Assembly (NCBI GenBank): GCA_944384395.1
Contig: CALWTD010000013.1
Location: 37,326 to 101,325, forward strand
DNA length: 64,000 nucleotides
Origin: an uncultured Clostridia bacterium
Lineage (GTDB): Bacteria > Bacillota > Clostridia > Christensenellales > UBA1242
Reading direction: 5' to 3'
Made by a program: the position numbers and the translations under genes. Under the pieces are notes generated by a model. It ran no database searches. It worked only from the letters and a program-made list of their open reading frames with translations, and had not been told where the DNA came from. Positions within the stretch are counted from its first letter, which is position 1. Each line of letters begins with the position of its first letter. This document shows positions 39,772-48,110 of the stretch, piece by piece.

Positions 39772-40266
39772 ATGACAATTATTTTAGTGTTAATTATTAT
39801 TTTTTGTTTTGGACTTATTGGTTTTAAACTTTCTGCATTTTATATCAATAGAAAAAAATTTTTTTCGTCTTTGCAAATTCTTTTGTCTAATTTGGAGCTC
39901 GATGTATCATTTTCACAAGATAAACTAAAAAATCTCATTCAAAAAAACAATAAAAATTTAACTAGCAAAGATTTGAATGCTTTATGTCAAAACATTTTTA
40001 ATTTACTTGATAAAAAACAAATGATAGATTATGAAATTTTTAACGATATAAAGATTTTGAAAAAAGAAGAAAAAGACTTAATATTTTCATTTTTTAATTC
40101 TCTTGGAAGATTAGATGCGTACTCTCAAAGCAAAGAAATTAAATCTTATCAAAACAAAATAAATGAATTTTACAATGAGGCAAATGATGAATGTAAAAAG
40201 TATGCTAGTTTATTTATCAAACTTGGAATAATTTTTGGCATTTTAGTTTGTTTGTTAATCATTTAA
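39772..40266 (+). CDS. spoIIIAB: Stage III sporulation protein AB
   Basis: A 164-residue bitopic protein with hydrophobic ends: an N-terminal membrane helix, a helical cytosolic or intermembrane middle (LQILLSNLELDVSFSQDKL), and a C-terminal membrane helix. It resembles type II secretion GspF-like platform parts. Position and topology match SpoIIIAB. It follows spoIIIAA by 3 nt. Confidence 0.92.
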   Translation: MTIILVLIIIFCFGLIGFKLSAFYINRKKFFSSLQILLSNLELDVSFSQDKLKNLIQKNNKNLTSKDLNALCQNIFNLLDKKQMIDYEIFNDIKILKKEEKDLIFSFFNSLGRLDAYSQSKEIKSYQNKINEFYNEANDECKKYASLFIKLGIIFGILVCLLII

Positions 40267-40275
40267 GGAGAAAGT

Positions 40276-40470
40276 ATGGGTGTTGAAATAATTTTCAAAA
40301 TTGCGGCTGTTGGAATATTAACAACAGTTGTTGGACAAATTTTAAAACAGAGTGGAAAAGATGAAATTGCCACTTTTTCAACGCTTGCAGGTTTAATTAT
40401 TGTTCTTTTAATGGTGTTAGATTTAATAAATACTCTATTTGATACAGTTAGAAATCTTTTTGGTTTGTGA
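40276..40470 (+). CDS. spoIIIAC: Stage III sporulation protein AC
   Basis: A 64-residue protein with two membrane helices; the sequence IFKIAAVGILTTVVGQILKQ and KDEIATFSTLAGLIIVLLMV closely follows the SpoIIIAC family. AAGGAG precedes the ATG. A second frame across 40467-40652 is only a shadow of spoIIIAD. Confidence 0.95.
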   Translation: MGVEIIFKIAAVGILTTVVGQILKQSGKDEIATFSTLAGLIIVLLMVLDLINTLFDTVRNLFGL

Positions 40471-40476
40471 GGCTAT

Positions 40477-40863
40477 ATGGACATAATAAAAATTGTAGGA
40501 ATTGGTCTTATAACCGTAATTGCATCTATGCTTGTCAAACCAATGAAACCAGAAATAAGTATTATAATTGGACTTTGTGGTGGAATTTTAATTTTATCGC
40601 AAACAATAAATTACATATTAGATATTGTAAACGCTTTTACAAACATAGTTGAAAAAACGGGACTTGATTTTGGACTACTCAAAATAGTTTTAAAAATTAT
40701 TGGTGTTGGTTACTTAACAGAGTTTTCTGCTAGTTTGTGCAGTGATGCAGGAAGTTCTAGTATTGCAGATAAAATTTTGTTTGCAGGCAAAATAATTATA
40801 TTATTTATTGCACTTCCAATAGTTACTAAAATATTAGAAATTATCATGGAGTTATTGCCATGA
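40477..40863 (+). CDS. spoIIIAD: Stage III sporulation protein AD
   Basis: A 128-residue membrane protein with three to four helices. IIKIVGIGLITVIASMLVK and LKIIGVGYLTEFSASLCSDAG match the family. Its stop overlaps the start of spoIIIAE (ATGA). Confidence 0.95.
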   Translation: MDIIKIVGIGLITVIASMLVKPMKPEISIIIGLCGGILILSQTINYILDIVNAFTNIVEKTGLDFGLLKIVLKIIGVGYLTEFSASLCSDAGSSSIADKILFAGKIIILFIALPIVTKILEIIMELLP

Positions 40864-42068
40864 AAAAAATTTCAATAATTGTTTTATGTTTATTTGTTTT
40901 TATATGTGTACCTTTTTTGCTTTCTAACAATGCCAATCAAGTTGTTTACTGTGATGACGAAATGACGGCCAGCGAAATTGAAGAAATAATTGAGGAAAGT
41001 GTAAATTCACAACTTGGTGATTTAGATTTTTCAGACTTTGAAGATGTTTTAAATCAACTAGGTGATAATGAAAAACAGATATTTGGTTCGGCTTCTTTTT
41101 TAGATAAAATAAAAAAAATAATTTCAGGTGAGTTTAGTGAGAATCAAGAGTCTATTTGGTCAGCGATATTAAATTTATTTTTTGATGATGTTTTATCGTT
41201 TTTACCACTAATTGCTATTGTTATTGCAATCAGTGTTACATTTAGTTTAGTATCTTCGTCAAAACCAAACGGGAAAACTAAATCGCTTGGTGATGTTATA
41301 CATTTTGTATGCTATGGAACAGTAATAATTATATTAATTACCTGCACCATATCTATGATAAATTTAACATCTTCAACAATTCAGTCAATTAAAGCACAGA
41401 TGGATATAGCATTTCCAATTTTACTAACTGTTATGACTGCTATTGGTGGAGTTGTTTCTGTAAGTGTTTATCAACCGGCTGTTGCCGTTTTAAGTGGAAC
41501 TATTACTAATATTTTTACTACTATTTTAATGCCTATATTTATTTTTAGATTGGTGTTTTCAATTATTTCAAATTTATCAAACAATGTAAAATTAGAAAAA
41601 TTTGCATCTTTTTTTTCTAGTGCTTTCAAGTGGATTATTGGCTCTGTTTTTACAATCTTTTCTGCTTTTATAGCTATACAAGGAATTATTGCAGGAAGTG
41701 TTGATGGAATTTCTTTCAGAACGGCAAAATATGCGATAAAAAACACAATTCCGCTTTTAGGCTCTTATATTTCTGATGGTTTAAATTTAATTGTTGCAAG
41801 CAGTGTTTTAATTAAAAACGCAGTTGGTGCAGGTGGGTTACTTCTTTTATTTGCAACAATTATTGTTCCTATTGTTAAACTTGTTGTTTTTATGTTTTCT
41901 TTAAAATTAGCTTCTGCAATCCTTGAACCAATAACAGATTCAAGAATATCTAATTTTATATCAATGCTAGCAAAAAGTATTTCACTTTTAATTGTGATTA
42001 TAGTGGGCTGTGCCTTTATGTATGTGCTTGTATCTGGCATGATTATGCTTAGTGCTAATTTTATTTAG
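40860..42068 (+). CDS. spoIIIAE: Stage III sporulation protein AE
   Basis: A 402-residue polytopic protein of the channel complex. A signal-peptide-like N-terminus (KKISIIVLCLFVFICVPFLL) is followed by an acidic extracellular stretch and about seven membrane helices. The GVVSVSVYQPAVAVLSGTI region is characteristic. It overlaps spoIIIAD by 4 nt. Confidence 0.95.
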   Translation: MKKISIIVLCLFVFICVPFLLSNNANQVVYCDDEMTASEIEEIIEESVNSQLGDLDFSDFEDVLNQLGDNEKQIFGSASFLDKIKKIISGEFSENQESIWSAILNLFFDDVLSFLPLIAIVIAISVTFSLVSSSKPNGKTKSLGDVIHFVCYGTVIIILITCTISMINLTSSTIQSIKAQMDIAFPILLTVMTAIGGVVSVSVYQPAVAVLSGTITNIFTTILMPIFIFRLVFSIISNLSNNVKLEKFASFFSSAFKWIIGSVFTIFSAFIAIQGIIAGSVDGISFRTAKYAIKNTIPLLGSYISDGLNLIVASSVLIKNAVGAGGLLLLFATIIVPIVKLVVFMFSLKLASAILEPITDSRISNFISMLAKSISLLIVIIVGCAFMYVLVSGMIMLSANFI

Positions 42069-42077
42069 GAGGCTGTT

Positions 42078-42563
42078 ATGACTATTTCAGCTTGGATCTT
42101 ATCTATTGCAGGAATTTGTATTTTATCAGTTTTAATTGATTTGTTTTTACCAGAAGGTAGTTCTTCTTCACACATTAAAACAATTTTTAATTTTGTGATA
42201 ATTTTTGTCATTATTGCACCACTTCCTGGCTTGTTACAAAAGGATTTTGACGCATCTTTGATTTTTAATGAAAATGAAATTGTGCTGCAGGAAGATTATA
42301 TATATCAGTTAAACCGAGATAAACTTACAATGCTCGAAAAGACAATTGAAAACAAATTGACAAACGATGGACTGTTAAATATTGATATAAGCATATCTGC
42401 AAATATTTTTACAACACAAATGACAATTGATGCGGTTTATGTCGATTTAAGTAATTTAGTTATACAGGACAACTTAGAGCATATAAATATAGAGAATGAG
42501 ATTATTGAAGTAATTATTTCATTTATTGATATTGAAAAGGAGAAGATAAATTTTAGTGGATAA
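42078..42563 (+). CDS. spoIIIAF: Stage III sporulation protein AF
   Basis: A 161-residue protein with two N-terminal membrane helices (ILSIAGICILSVLIDLFLPEG and FNFVIIFVIIAPL) and a soluble ring-building-like C-terminal domain. Order and topology match SpoIIIAF. It overlaps spoIIIAG by 8 nt. Confidence 0.93.
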   Translation: MTISAWILSIAGICILSVLIDLFLPEGSSSSHIKTIFNFVIIFVIIAPLPGLLQKDFDASLIFNENEIVLQEDYIYQLNRDKLTMLEKTIENKLTNDGLLNIDISISANIFTTQMTIDAVYVDLSNLVIQDNLEHINIENEIIEVIISFIDIEKEKINFSG

Positions 42564-43107
42564 CAAAAAGAAAGAAAACAAATTTGCGTTTATAGAAAAA
42601 ATTAAAAACATAAAACATTTTGAAATTATAATTGTTGTTGTTTTCTGTGCAATCTTGCTTCTAATTTATGCTTCGACATTTAGTACTAAAAAAAGTGAAA
42701 ATACTACTTCAACAACTCTATCAACAGAAGAATATGCAACATATCTCGAGAATAAATTAAGTAATGTATTATCACATATAAACGGAGCAGGAGATGTTAG
42801 CGTAATGGTTACACTTGAATGTGGCGTTGAATATGTGTATGCAACTAACAAAACAGAAGAAACAACATCATCAACTGTTTCAGGGACTACAACAACTCAA
42901 ACAACAGTAACAGAAGAAGTTATATTGGTTTCTGTTTCAGGTAAGGCTTCACCAATTATACTAAAAGAAAATTTGCCAAAGGTTAGTGGAGTAGTGATTG
43001 TTGCAAGTGGAGCAAACAATATAAGCGTAAGATTAGAACTGCAAAATGCAGTAGAAGCACTATTAGAAATAGATGAAAGTGATATAGAAATTTTAGTTGG
43101 TAAATAA
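42556..43107 (+). CDS. spoIIIAG: Stage III sporulation protein AG
   Basis: A 183-residue single-pass protein whose soluble domain forms a large ring in the channel. One membrane helix lies at about residues 24-43, then a Ser/Thr-rich linker, then GDVSVMVTLECGVEYVYA and a further Thr-rich stretch (TTSSTVSGTTTTQTT) typical of the loop insert, ending with PKVSGVVIVASGA. The start is GTG; AAAGGAG lies about 13 nt upstream, a long spacing. Confidence 0.94.
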   Translation: MDNKKKENKFAFIEKIKNIKHFEIIIVVVFCAILLLIYASTFSTKKSENTTSTTLSTEEYATYLENKLSNVLSHINGAGDVSVMVTLECGVEYVYATNKTEETTSSTVSGTTTTQTTVTEEVILVSVSGKASPIILKENLPKVSGVVIVASGANNISVRLELQNAVEALLEIDESDIEILVGK

Positions 43108-43120
43108 AAGGAGATTTATT

Positions 43121-43594
43121 ATGTTAAAGAAAAGAACAAAAATTATTATTTTAGTTGCAATGGTTTTATTATTAGGTGTAACAGGTTATCTTAATATTGC
43201 TTTAAATAATAATATTTCAAATCAAACATCGGGAACAGTTACACAAATGAATTATTTTGATACATATAGAGAAGACAGACAAGCAACAAGAGATCAAGAA
43301 CTATTGTATTATGATGCAATTATAAACGCAGAAAATTCATCTGCAGAAGCAATAGCATCAGCAGAAGCAAAGAAAATGGAAATTATAAATACAATGGAAG
43401 CAGAACTTGTTATGGAAGGACTTATCAAAGCAAAAGGATTTGAAGACGCCATTGTAACAAACTCTGCAACAAATGTAAATGTTATTGTTAAGTGTGCAAG
43501 TTTGGAAAGTTCACAAGTTGCTCAAATAGTTCAAATAGTTAAAGAACAAACTTCAAAATCATTAGAGAATATAAAAATTATTCCAGTAGAATAA
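43121..43594 (+). CDS. spoIIIAH: Stage III sporulation protein AH
   Basis: A 157-residue bitopic protein whose extracellular YscJ/FliF-like domain pairs with SpoIIQ across the septal space. The N-terminal helix (TKIIILVAMVLLLGVTGYLN) is followed by YREDRQATRDQELLYYDAII, the family signature. The ATG at 43121 follows AAAGGAG by 9 nt; the longer frame from 43097 lies within spoIIIAG and is rejected. spoIIQ is not in this window. Confidence 0.95.
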   Translation: MLKKRTKIIILVAMVLLLGVTGYLNIALNNNISNQTSGTVTQMNYFDTYREDRQATRDQELLYYDAIINAENSSAEAIASAEAKKMEIINTMEAELVMEGLIKAKGFEDAIVTNSATNVNVIVKCASLESSQVAQIVQIVKEQTSKSLENIKIIPVE

Positions 43595-43623
43595 TTGCAA
43601 AATAACTTTAATTATGTTATATT
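43595..43623 (+). promoter_or_regulatory. yqhY promoter
   Basis: TTGCAA, 17-nt spacer, TATATT with TGT before it (extended -10), beginning at the spoIIIAH stop codon. Confidence 0.6.
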
Positions 43624-43689
43624 ATTATGCGAAAGGTAAGTATAAACCTTGTACACAATTTATATAATATAATCAAAGAGAGGAATATT

Positions 43690-44064
43690 GTGGCTGAATT
43701 TTTTAATGAGTTACAAGAAGATAAAGGAAAGATTACTTGCGATAGAAATATTTTATTGTCTATTATTTCACTTGCTACAAAAGAAATAAGTGGCGTTTCA
43801 AAATTACAAGATAGTTTTTCCATGAAACTAAAAAAACTCTTTTCCAAAGCCGATTCTACAGGTGTTAAACTTAAAGTTGCAAACAATGGTCAATTAGTTA
43901 TAGATGTTTTTATTAGAATTTATAGTGGAAACACAGTTCCTGAAATTGCGTTTAAGGTTCAAGAAAACATCAAAAACAACATTGCTTCAATGGTGGATAT
44001 GAGAGTTAGCAAAATCAACATTCATGTTGTTGGTGTTGATTTTAAAACAGAAGAACAACTTTAA
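43690..44064 (+). CDS. yqhY: Asp23/Gls24 family protein YqhY
   Basis: A 124-residue Asp23-family protein, paralogous to the one at 20673. GKITCDRNILLSIISLATKEISGV and the C-terminal KINIHVVGVDF define it. The start is GTG at 43690 with AGAGAGG upstream; a longer frame from ATG 43627 lies before this site and inside the promoter leader. In Bacillus this gene precedes nusB after accB-accC; acc genes are absent here. YqhY has been linked to acetyl-CoA carboxylase control elsewhere. Confidence 0.88.
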   Translation: MAEFFNELQEDKGKITCDRNILLSIISLATKEISGVSKLQDSFSMKLKKLFSKADSTGVKLKVANNGQLVIDVFIRIYSGNTVPEIAFKVQENIKNNIASMVDMRVSKINIHVVGVDFKTEEQL

Positions 44065-44069
44065 CATTA

Positions 44070-44095
44070 AAATCCCACTGTTTGTGGGATTTTTG
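44070..44095 (+). terminator. Terminator between yqhY and nusB
   Basis: Stem AAATCCCAC/GTGGGATTT with a 5-base loop and T tract; the nusB ribosome-binding site follows within 10 nt. Confidence 0.85.
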
Positions 44096-44111
44096 TTTAT
44101 TAGGAGAAAAA

Positions 44112-44504
44112 ATGAGAGCATTAGCAAGAGAATATGTTTTTAAGAAAATATATGTTAGTTTATTTCATGAAAATGACAATGAAAATTTTGAGTTGTCTGA
44201 ATTTATTGATTTTAAATCTAAAAGTGACAAAGAATTTGCTAATTCACTTTTTAATTTATATGAGTTAAATCATAATGAAGTTGAAAAAACAATCAATAGT
44301 TTGTTGGTTGATTATTCTCCTGAAAGAGTTTTTAGAATTGATAGGGCAATTTTATCTCTTGCAATTACAGAAATAAAATTTTATAAAAAAACACCAGTTG
44401 CAGTTGTTATAAACGAAGCAGTTGAACTTGCTAAAAAATATGGAACAGACAAAAGTTATTCTTTTGTTAATGGATTATTAAAAAAAGTTATTGAGGAAAA
44501 GTAA
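44112..44504 (+). CDS. nusB: Transcription antitermination factor NusB
   Basis: Part of the rRNA antitermination complex. The 130-residue all-helical protein starts MRALAREYVFKKIY and contains VDYSPERVFRIDRAILSLAITEI and VVINEAVELAKKYGTDKSYSFVNGLL, both typical. The ATG at 44112 has AGGAG 7 nt upstream; an in-frame upstream TTG lies inside the terminator. Its stop overlaps the xseA start. Confidence 0.96.
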   Translation: MRALAREYVFKKIYVSLFHENDNENFELSEFIDFKSKSDKEFANSLFNLYELNHNEVEKTINSLLVDYSPERVFRIDRAILSLAITEIKFYKKTPVAVVINEAVELAKKYGTDKSYSFVNGLLKKVIEEK

Positions 44505-45697
44505 TGGAAGAAAAAGCGCTTACAGTGTCCCAATTATCAATATATATAAAACAGATATTTGATGCAGAAGAAATGCTTTATAACATAAAAGTTTTAGGTG
44601 AAATTTCTGGACTAACTATTGTGAGGGGTGTTGCTTATTTTACTCTAAAAGATGAAAATGCAACATTGTCTTGCGTGTGTTTTGACACATCTGACTTTTC
44701 TTTTTTAAACGGAGATAATGTTATAGTTACTGGAACTCCTAGATATTATGTTAAAGGTGGAAAATTAAATTTTAATGTTGTAAAAGTATCAAAATATGGA
44801 ATAGGTGAGTTGTATCAAAAATTTTTAGAACTCAAAAATAAATTAGAAAAAAAAGGTTATTTTGATAAATCAAGCAAAATACAACAGCCACACGATATAA
44901 AAAGAGTGGGAGTGGTTACAAGTAAAGAAGGTGCTGTCATTCAAGATATTATTAATGTTGGAACAAGACGCAATCCTTTTATTGACATTGTTTTGTATCC
45001 CGTCAAAGTTCAAGGAGTTAATGCAGAACGAGAAATTGCAAAAGGTATAACTGTTTTAGATAATTACAATGTAGATGTTATAATTGTTGCAAGGGGTGGT
45101 GGTTCACTTGAAGACCTAGAACCTTTTAACACAGAGATTGTGGCAGATGCAGTACATAACTGTTCAAAATTTATTGTTTCAGCAGTAGGTCATGAAACTG
45201 ATTACACTATATGTGATTTTTGTAGTGATTTAAGAGCGCCAACACCAAGTGCTGCTGCTGAACTTATATTCGATAATATAGAAGAAAAAATTGATGATTA
45301 TAAGCAATACATTTTAAGACTAAAACAATCAATAAAAGATTTTTATTTAGACAAACAACAAAATTTTTTTGATATTTATAAAAGTTTATATGTAAGTTAT
45401 AAAAGTTTAAACGAAAAATATAAAAATACATTTTGTAATTGTTTAATTAAGTTTTCTCATAGCGTTAAATTAGTTTTTGAATCAAAAAAACATAAACTTG
45501 AAGTACTTTCATCAATGCTCAACAAATTAAATCCAAAAGAAGTTTTGAAGTTGGGATATGCAAGCGTAAAAAAGAATAATTTAAAAGTTTCTTCTGTTAA
45601 AAGCTTAAACATAAATGACGAATTAAAGTTATCTTTTATTGACGGAAATATAAAAGCAAAAGTATTAGAAATTGAAGGAGAAAAAAATGGAATTTGA
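44504..45697 (+). CDS. xseA: Exodeoxyribonuclease VII large subunit
   Basis: Degrades single-stranded DNA as a complex with XseB. The OB domain is N-terminal (LTVSQLSIYIKQIFDAEE, GEISGLTIVRGVAYFTLKDE). The catalytic region has RVGVVTSKEGAVIQDI, VARGGGSLEDLEPFN and VSAVGHETDYTICDF, then coiled coil. Length 397 is normal. It overlaps xseB by 11 nt. Confidence 0.97.
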   Translation: MEEKALTVSQLSIYIKQIFDAEEMLYNIKVLGEISGLTIVRGVAYFTLKDENATLSCVCFDTSDFSFLNGDNVIVTGTPRYYVKGGKLNFNVVKVSKYGIGELYQKFLELKNKLEKKGYFDKSSKIQQPHDIKRVGVVTSKEGAVIQDIINVGTRRNPFIDIVLYPVKVQGVNAEREIAKGITVLDNYNVDVIIVARGGGSLEDLEPFNTEIVADAVHNCSKFIVSAVGHETDYTICDFCSDLRAPTPSAAAELIFDNIEEKIDDYKQYILRLKQSIKDFYLDKQQNFFDIYKSLYVSYKSLNEKYKNTFCNCLIKFSHSVKLVFESKKHKLEVLSSMLNKLNPKEVLKLGYASVKKNNLKVSSVKSLNINDELKLSFIDGNIKAKVLEIEGEKNGI

Positions 45698-45893
45698 AAA
45701 GATGTTAAAAAGACTTGAAGAAATTGTAAATCAGTTAGAAAGTGGCGAATGTGATTTTGATGAAGCAACAAAATTATTTGAAGAAGGAAAATCTCTAGCA
45801 GAAAAATGTAGTGAAAAGCTTGATTCAAGTAAAGGCAAAATAACTGTTTTATCAAATGAATTAGAAGGACTAATAGAAAAAGATTTTAAATAA
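45687..45893 (+). CDS. xseB: Exodeoxyribonuclease VII small subunit
   Basis: A 68-residue helical hairpin: FEKMLKRLEEIVNQLESGEC and EEGKSLAEKCSEKL match the family. The ATG at 45687 has AAGGAG 6 nt upstream; the in-frame TTG at 45672 overlaps that site. In many Firmicutes ispA and dxs follow; here an OLE-type RNA follows directly. Confidence 0.95.
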   Translation: MEFEKMLKRLEEIVNQLESGECDFDEATKLFEEGKSLAEKCSEKLDSSKGKITVLSNELEGLIEKDFK

Positions 45894-45965
45894 TATACAA
45901 CATAATAGGTATTAGAAAAAACTATAATACTATATACAGAATTTATATATGAATAGTTTAAGTAC

Positions 45966-45994
45966 TTGAAAAAATTATAATAATGTGTTATACT
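45966..45994 (+). promoter_or_regulatory. Promoter of the OLE RNA
   Basis: TTGAAA, 17-nt spacer, TATACT preceded by TGT (extended -10). The predicted start is G46001, exactly the first base of the terminal helix of the RNA. Confidence 0.7.
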
Positions 45995-46000
45995 TTTAGT

Positions 46001-46568
46001 GAAGGTGCAGTATTCTAGTCAACTTATATTATTTGGAAGTTGAAAAAAATAAGCAACGAAGGGCACAACTGTGAAGTTTCTGGTGCATGCTTTGATTGCC
46101 CAAATTGGGGTGTGTGCTGGAAGTTAAGATTTTTGGGCGCGTTATAATGGCATATAACACCCGACCCATTTATCGTGGAGACCCAAAATGGTGCAAATTT
46201 TATATTTGTACTGTTTGGATTAAGAACCTGCATTGCGGTTTAAAATACGGCTGTGTGCAGAGTAGCCTGCTTTGAGTGAGTTTACAGGGATTGTGTGGTA
46301 AGGCAAGTTTTAAAATCGGCCAATTTTAATTCTAGTTTTGCATATGAAATTAAACTTGCAAAAAAAGCTAAGAATAGTTTAAGTTGTCAAGGAAAACTTC
46401 TAGACTGTTGACATTGTCAAACACTTTGGGGATTATAGTGTGGTCTAAGTGGCGATTCGGTGAAAAGGTTTTGCGTAAAAGGAAACTGCTCACACGGTGA
46501 CGGTGAGTGCAAAATTTGGGAAATCCTACCGAACCTATGCCACAAGGTTTACTCAAAGTGTTACCTTC
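46001..46568 (+). ncRNA. ole: OLE (ornate, large, extremophilic) RNA
   Basis: The 760-nt gap between xseB and the GTG-started membrane protein has no credible gene but contains about 570 nt that are clearly more GC-rich and structured than the surrounding spacers. The location matches the known OLE RNA locus of Bacillus halodurans and Clostridia: after nusB-xseA-xseB, directly before oapA, then argR-recN. Its length is close to the published roughly 600 nt. GAAGGT at 46001-46006 can pair with ACCTTC at 46563-46568, closing the molecule, and a promoter points exactly at 46001. The RNA forms a membrane ribonucleoprotein with OapA, and has been linked to tolerance of cold, short-chain alcohols and magnesium. 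I compared context and ends, not a covariance model, so internal helices are unverified. Confidence 0.88.
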
Positions 46569-46612
46569 ATTAATTTATTTTATAATTAGAGTATCTATTG
46601 AATATATATATT

Positions 46613-46636
46613 AAAAAGGCATATGAGTGCCTTTTT
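46613..46636 (+). terminator. Terminator between OLE RNA and oapA
   Basis: AAAAAGGCA/TGCCTTTTT 9-bp stem with loop TATGAG. It would end the RNA about 65 nt after its closing helix. Partial readthrough would be needed to express oapA, which has no obvious other promoter. Confidence 0.8.
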
Positions 46637-46655
46637 CAAATAAAGGAGAATAAAA

Positions 46656-47381
46656 GTGGATAATAAATCCAATCCCAAGCCCAAACCCAATAAAAAGAAA
46701 AGCAACAAACAAATGATATGGTCAATAAAGATTTTAGTTTTGTCATTTGCACTTTCAATCTGCTTTGGTATTTTAAGTGAAATGGTTTTAAGTAGTACAG
46801 GAATAATAATAGCAGTTTTAATAATTATTGTTTTTGTTACAATTTCAATTATTGCAGATATGATAGGTGTTGGAACAACGGCAGCAAATATTCAACCTTT
46901 CAGAGCAATGGCATCAAAAAAAGTTAGGGGAGCAAAAGAAGCAATAAGACTACTTCTTAAAGCAGATAGAGTATCATCAATTTGTTGCGATGTTATTGGA
47001 GATGTTTGTGGAATTTTATCTGGTGCTGCAGGCGCAAGTATAGCAGTTAAAGTTGCAGTAGAATCTAGTTCAGCATTAAATATTATAATTGCATCTTTGA
47101 TAAGTGCTATTGTTGCAAGTTTAACTATTTTTGGAAAATCAGTTTGTAAAAAATATGCTATTGACAATTCTAGTAAAATTGTTTTGGTTGTTGGAAAAGT
47201 GTTAAGTATTTTTACCCCCCAAAACAAAACAAAACCACAAAAAAACAAAGATGAAAAAAAGAAAAATGAGAACAATGAAAATACAATAGATGTAAGTACA
47301 TACGTCGATGATCAGGGTAGTGCTATTACATATAATAATAACAAAAAAACTGAAGATGAAATTTCTAATACAAATAAATAA
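46656..47381 (+). CDS. oapA: OLE-associated membrane protein OapA
   Basis: A 241-residue protein with a basic N-terminus (NPKPKPNKKKSNKQM), two membrane helices at about 24-70, the conserved middle TTAANIQPFRAMASKKVRGAKEA and DRVSSICCDVIGDVCGILSG, two more helices to about 170, and a charged disordered C-terminal tail of about 60 residues. The PFxAMAxKKVxGAK and DVxGDxxGI features fit OapA as I remember it, and it sits directly after the OLE RNA. OapA binds OLE RNA and holds it at the membrane; it has been compared with magnesium transport proteins of the CNNM/CorC type. The start is GTG with AAAGGAG 7 nt upstream. The RNA-binding partner OapB is not in this window. Confidence 0.9.
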   Translation: MDNKSNPKPKPNKKKSNKQMIWSIKILVLSFALSICFGILSEMVLSSTGIIIAVLIIIVFVTISIIADMIGVGTTAANIQPFRAMASKKVRGAKEAIRLLLKADRVSSICCDVIGDVCGILSGAAGASIAVKVAVESSSALNIIIASLISAIVASLTIFGKSVCKKYAIDNSSKIVLVVGKVLSIFTPQNKTKPQKNKDEKKKNENNENTIDVSTYVDDQGSAITYNNNKKTEDEISNTNK

Positions 47382-47397
47382 CAGACAATTAAATACG

Positions 47398-47425
47398 GAA
47401 TAGGTGAAAACCTATTCTTTTTTTG
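47398..47425 (+). terminator. oapA terminator
   Basis: Stem GAATAGGT/ACCTATTC with a GAAA loop followed by eight Ts. Confidence 0.88.
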
Positions 47426-47435
47426 TATGCATATA

Positions 47436-47594
47436 TTGAATAAATATAAAAATCATTTTTATAAAAATTTACTTTGTTAAATAATCATAAAAAATCGTAT
47501 GCATAATTATACAAAAAACACTTGCATAATTATAAATTACATTGTATAATAATTCCAAATGACTTGAATAAGTATTCATGCATATTTATTCAAA
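47436..47594. promoter_or_regulatory. Cluster of ARG-box-like operators before argR
   Basis: Several copies of a TGNATAWWWATNCA-like pattern occur: TTGAATAAATATAAA (47436), ATGCATAATTATACA (47499-47513), TTGCATAATTATAAA (47522-47536), TTGAATAAGTATTCATG (47564-47580) and TGCATATTTATTCAAA (47579-47594). They flank and overlap the promoter. This is the arrangement expected for autorepression by arginine-bound ArgR. Confidence 0.65.
47522..47550 (+). promoter_or_regulatory. argR promoter
   Basis: TTGCAT, 17-nt spacer, perfect TATAAT. One ARG box overlaps the -35 and two lie just after the predicted start near 47557. Confidence 0.75.
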
Positions 47595-47647
47595 ATATGC
47601 TCAATCCCTTATATTTAAAGGGTTTTAGCAATTAAGGAGAAACAAAA

Positions 47648-48100
47648 ATGGCAAGGTCATCAAGACAATCAAAGATACTCGAACTTATATCAACAAAGGA
47701 TATTTCATCACAAGATGAGTTAGTTGCATGTTTAAAAGCAGCCAATTTTGATATAACTCAGGCTACAATTTCAAGAGACATAAAAGAACTTGGACTTATC
47801 AAAATTTTAACAAATGACGGTAAATATAAGTATGCTCTTATGGACAATGGAGAACAAACTGTATCCAATAAAAATATATCAATTTTTAGAGAATCTGTTA
47901 TTTCAGTTAAACCAGCAAATAACCTTTGTGTTATAAAAACTGTTAAAGGTCTTGCCTGTGGAATATGTTCTATGATAGACAAATTAAACTTAGAAAATGT
48001 AATGGGCTCTGTTTATGGAGATGATACTGTTATGATTATATTGCCAAACAATCAAGGTGCCCAAATAGCATCGGAAACACTTGAACAATTAATAAGATAA
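47648..48100 (+). CDS. argR: Arginine repressor ArgR/AhrC
   Basis: A 150-residue winged-helix regulator of arginine genes. The N-terminal DNA-binding domain has QSKILELISTKDISSQDEL and ITQATISRDIKELGLIKI; the C-terminal hexamer domain has IKTVKGLACGICSMIDKL and the GDDTVMIIL arginine-binding part (usual GDDT). AAGGAG precedes the ATG. It precedes recN as in Bacillus. Confidence 0.96.
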   Translation: MARSSRQSKILELISTKDISSQDELVACLKAANFDITQATISRDIKELGLIKILTNDGKYKYALMDNGEQTVSNKNISIFRESVISVKPANNLCVIKTVKGLACGICSMIDKLNLENVMGSVYGDDTVMIILPNNQGAQIASETLEQLIR

Positions 48101-48110
48101 AGGAACACAA

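Noticed and set aside
40467-40652. 61-residue plus-strand frame across the spoIIIAC/spoIIIAD junction
   Set aside because: It is out of frame with spoIIIAD and has a low-quality translation with many Cys, Trp and Tyr; spoIIIAD explains the DNA.
46024-46556. Two short minus-strand frames inside the OLE region
   Set aside because: No ribosome-binding sites and no recognisable protein features; the region is structured RNA.
45894-46655. RNase P RNA, tmRNA or 6S RNA as the identity of the large RNA
   Set aside because: Expected signature sequences of RNase P and tmRNA are not seen and 6S RNA is far shorter, while the gene context is that of OLE RNA.
47604-47625. CCCTT/AAGGG hairpin followed by TTTT as an argR attenuator
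   Set aside because: The stem is only about 5 bp with a large loop and short T tract, too weak to call.
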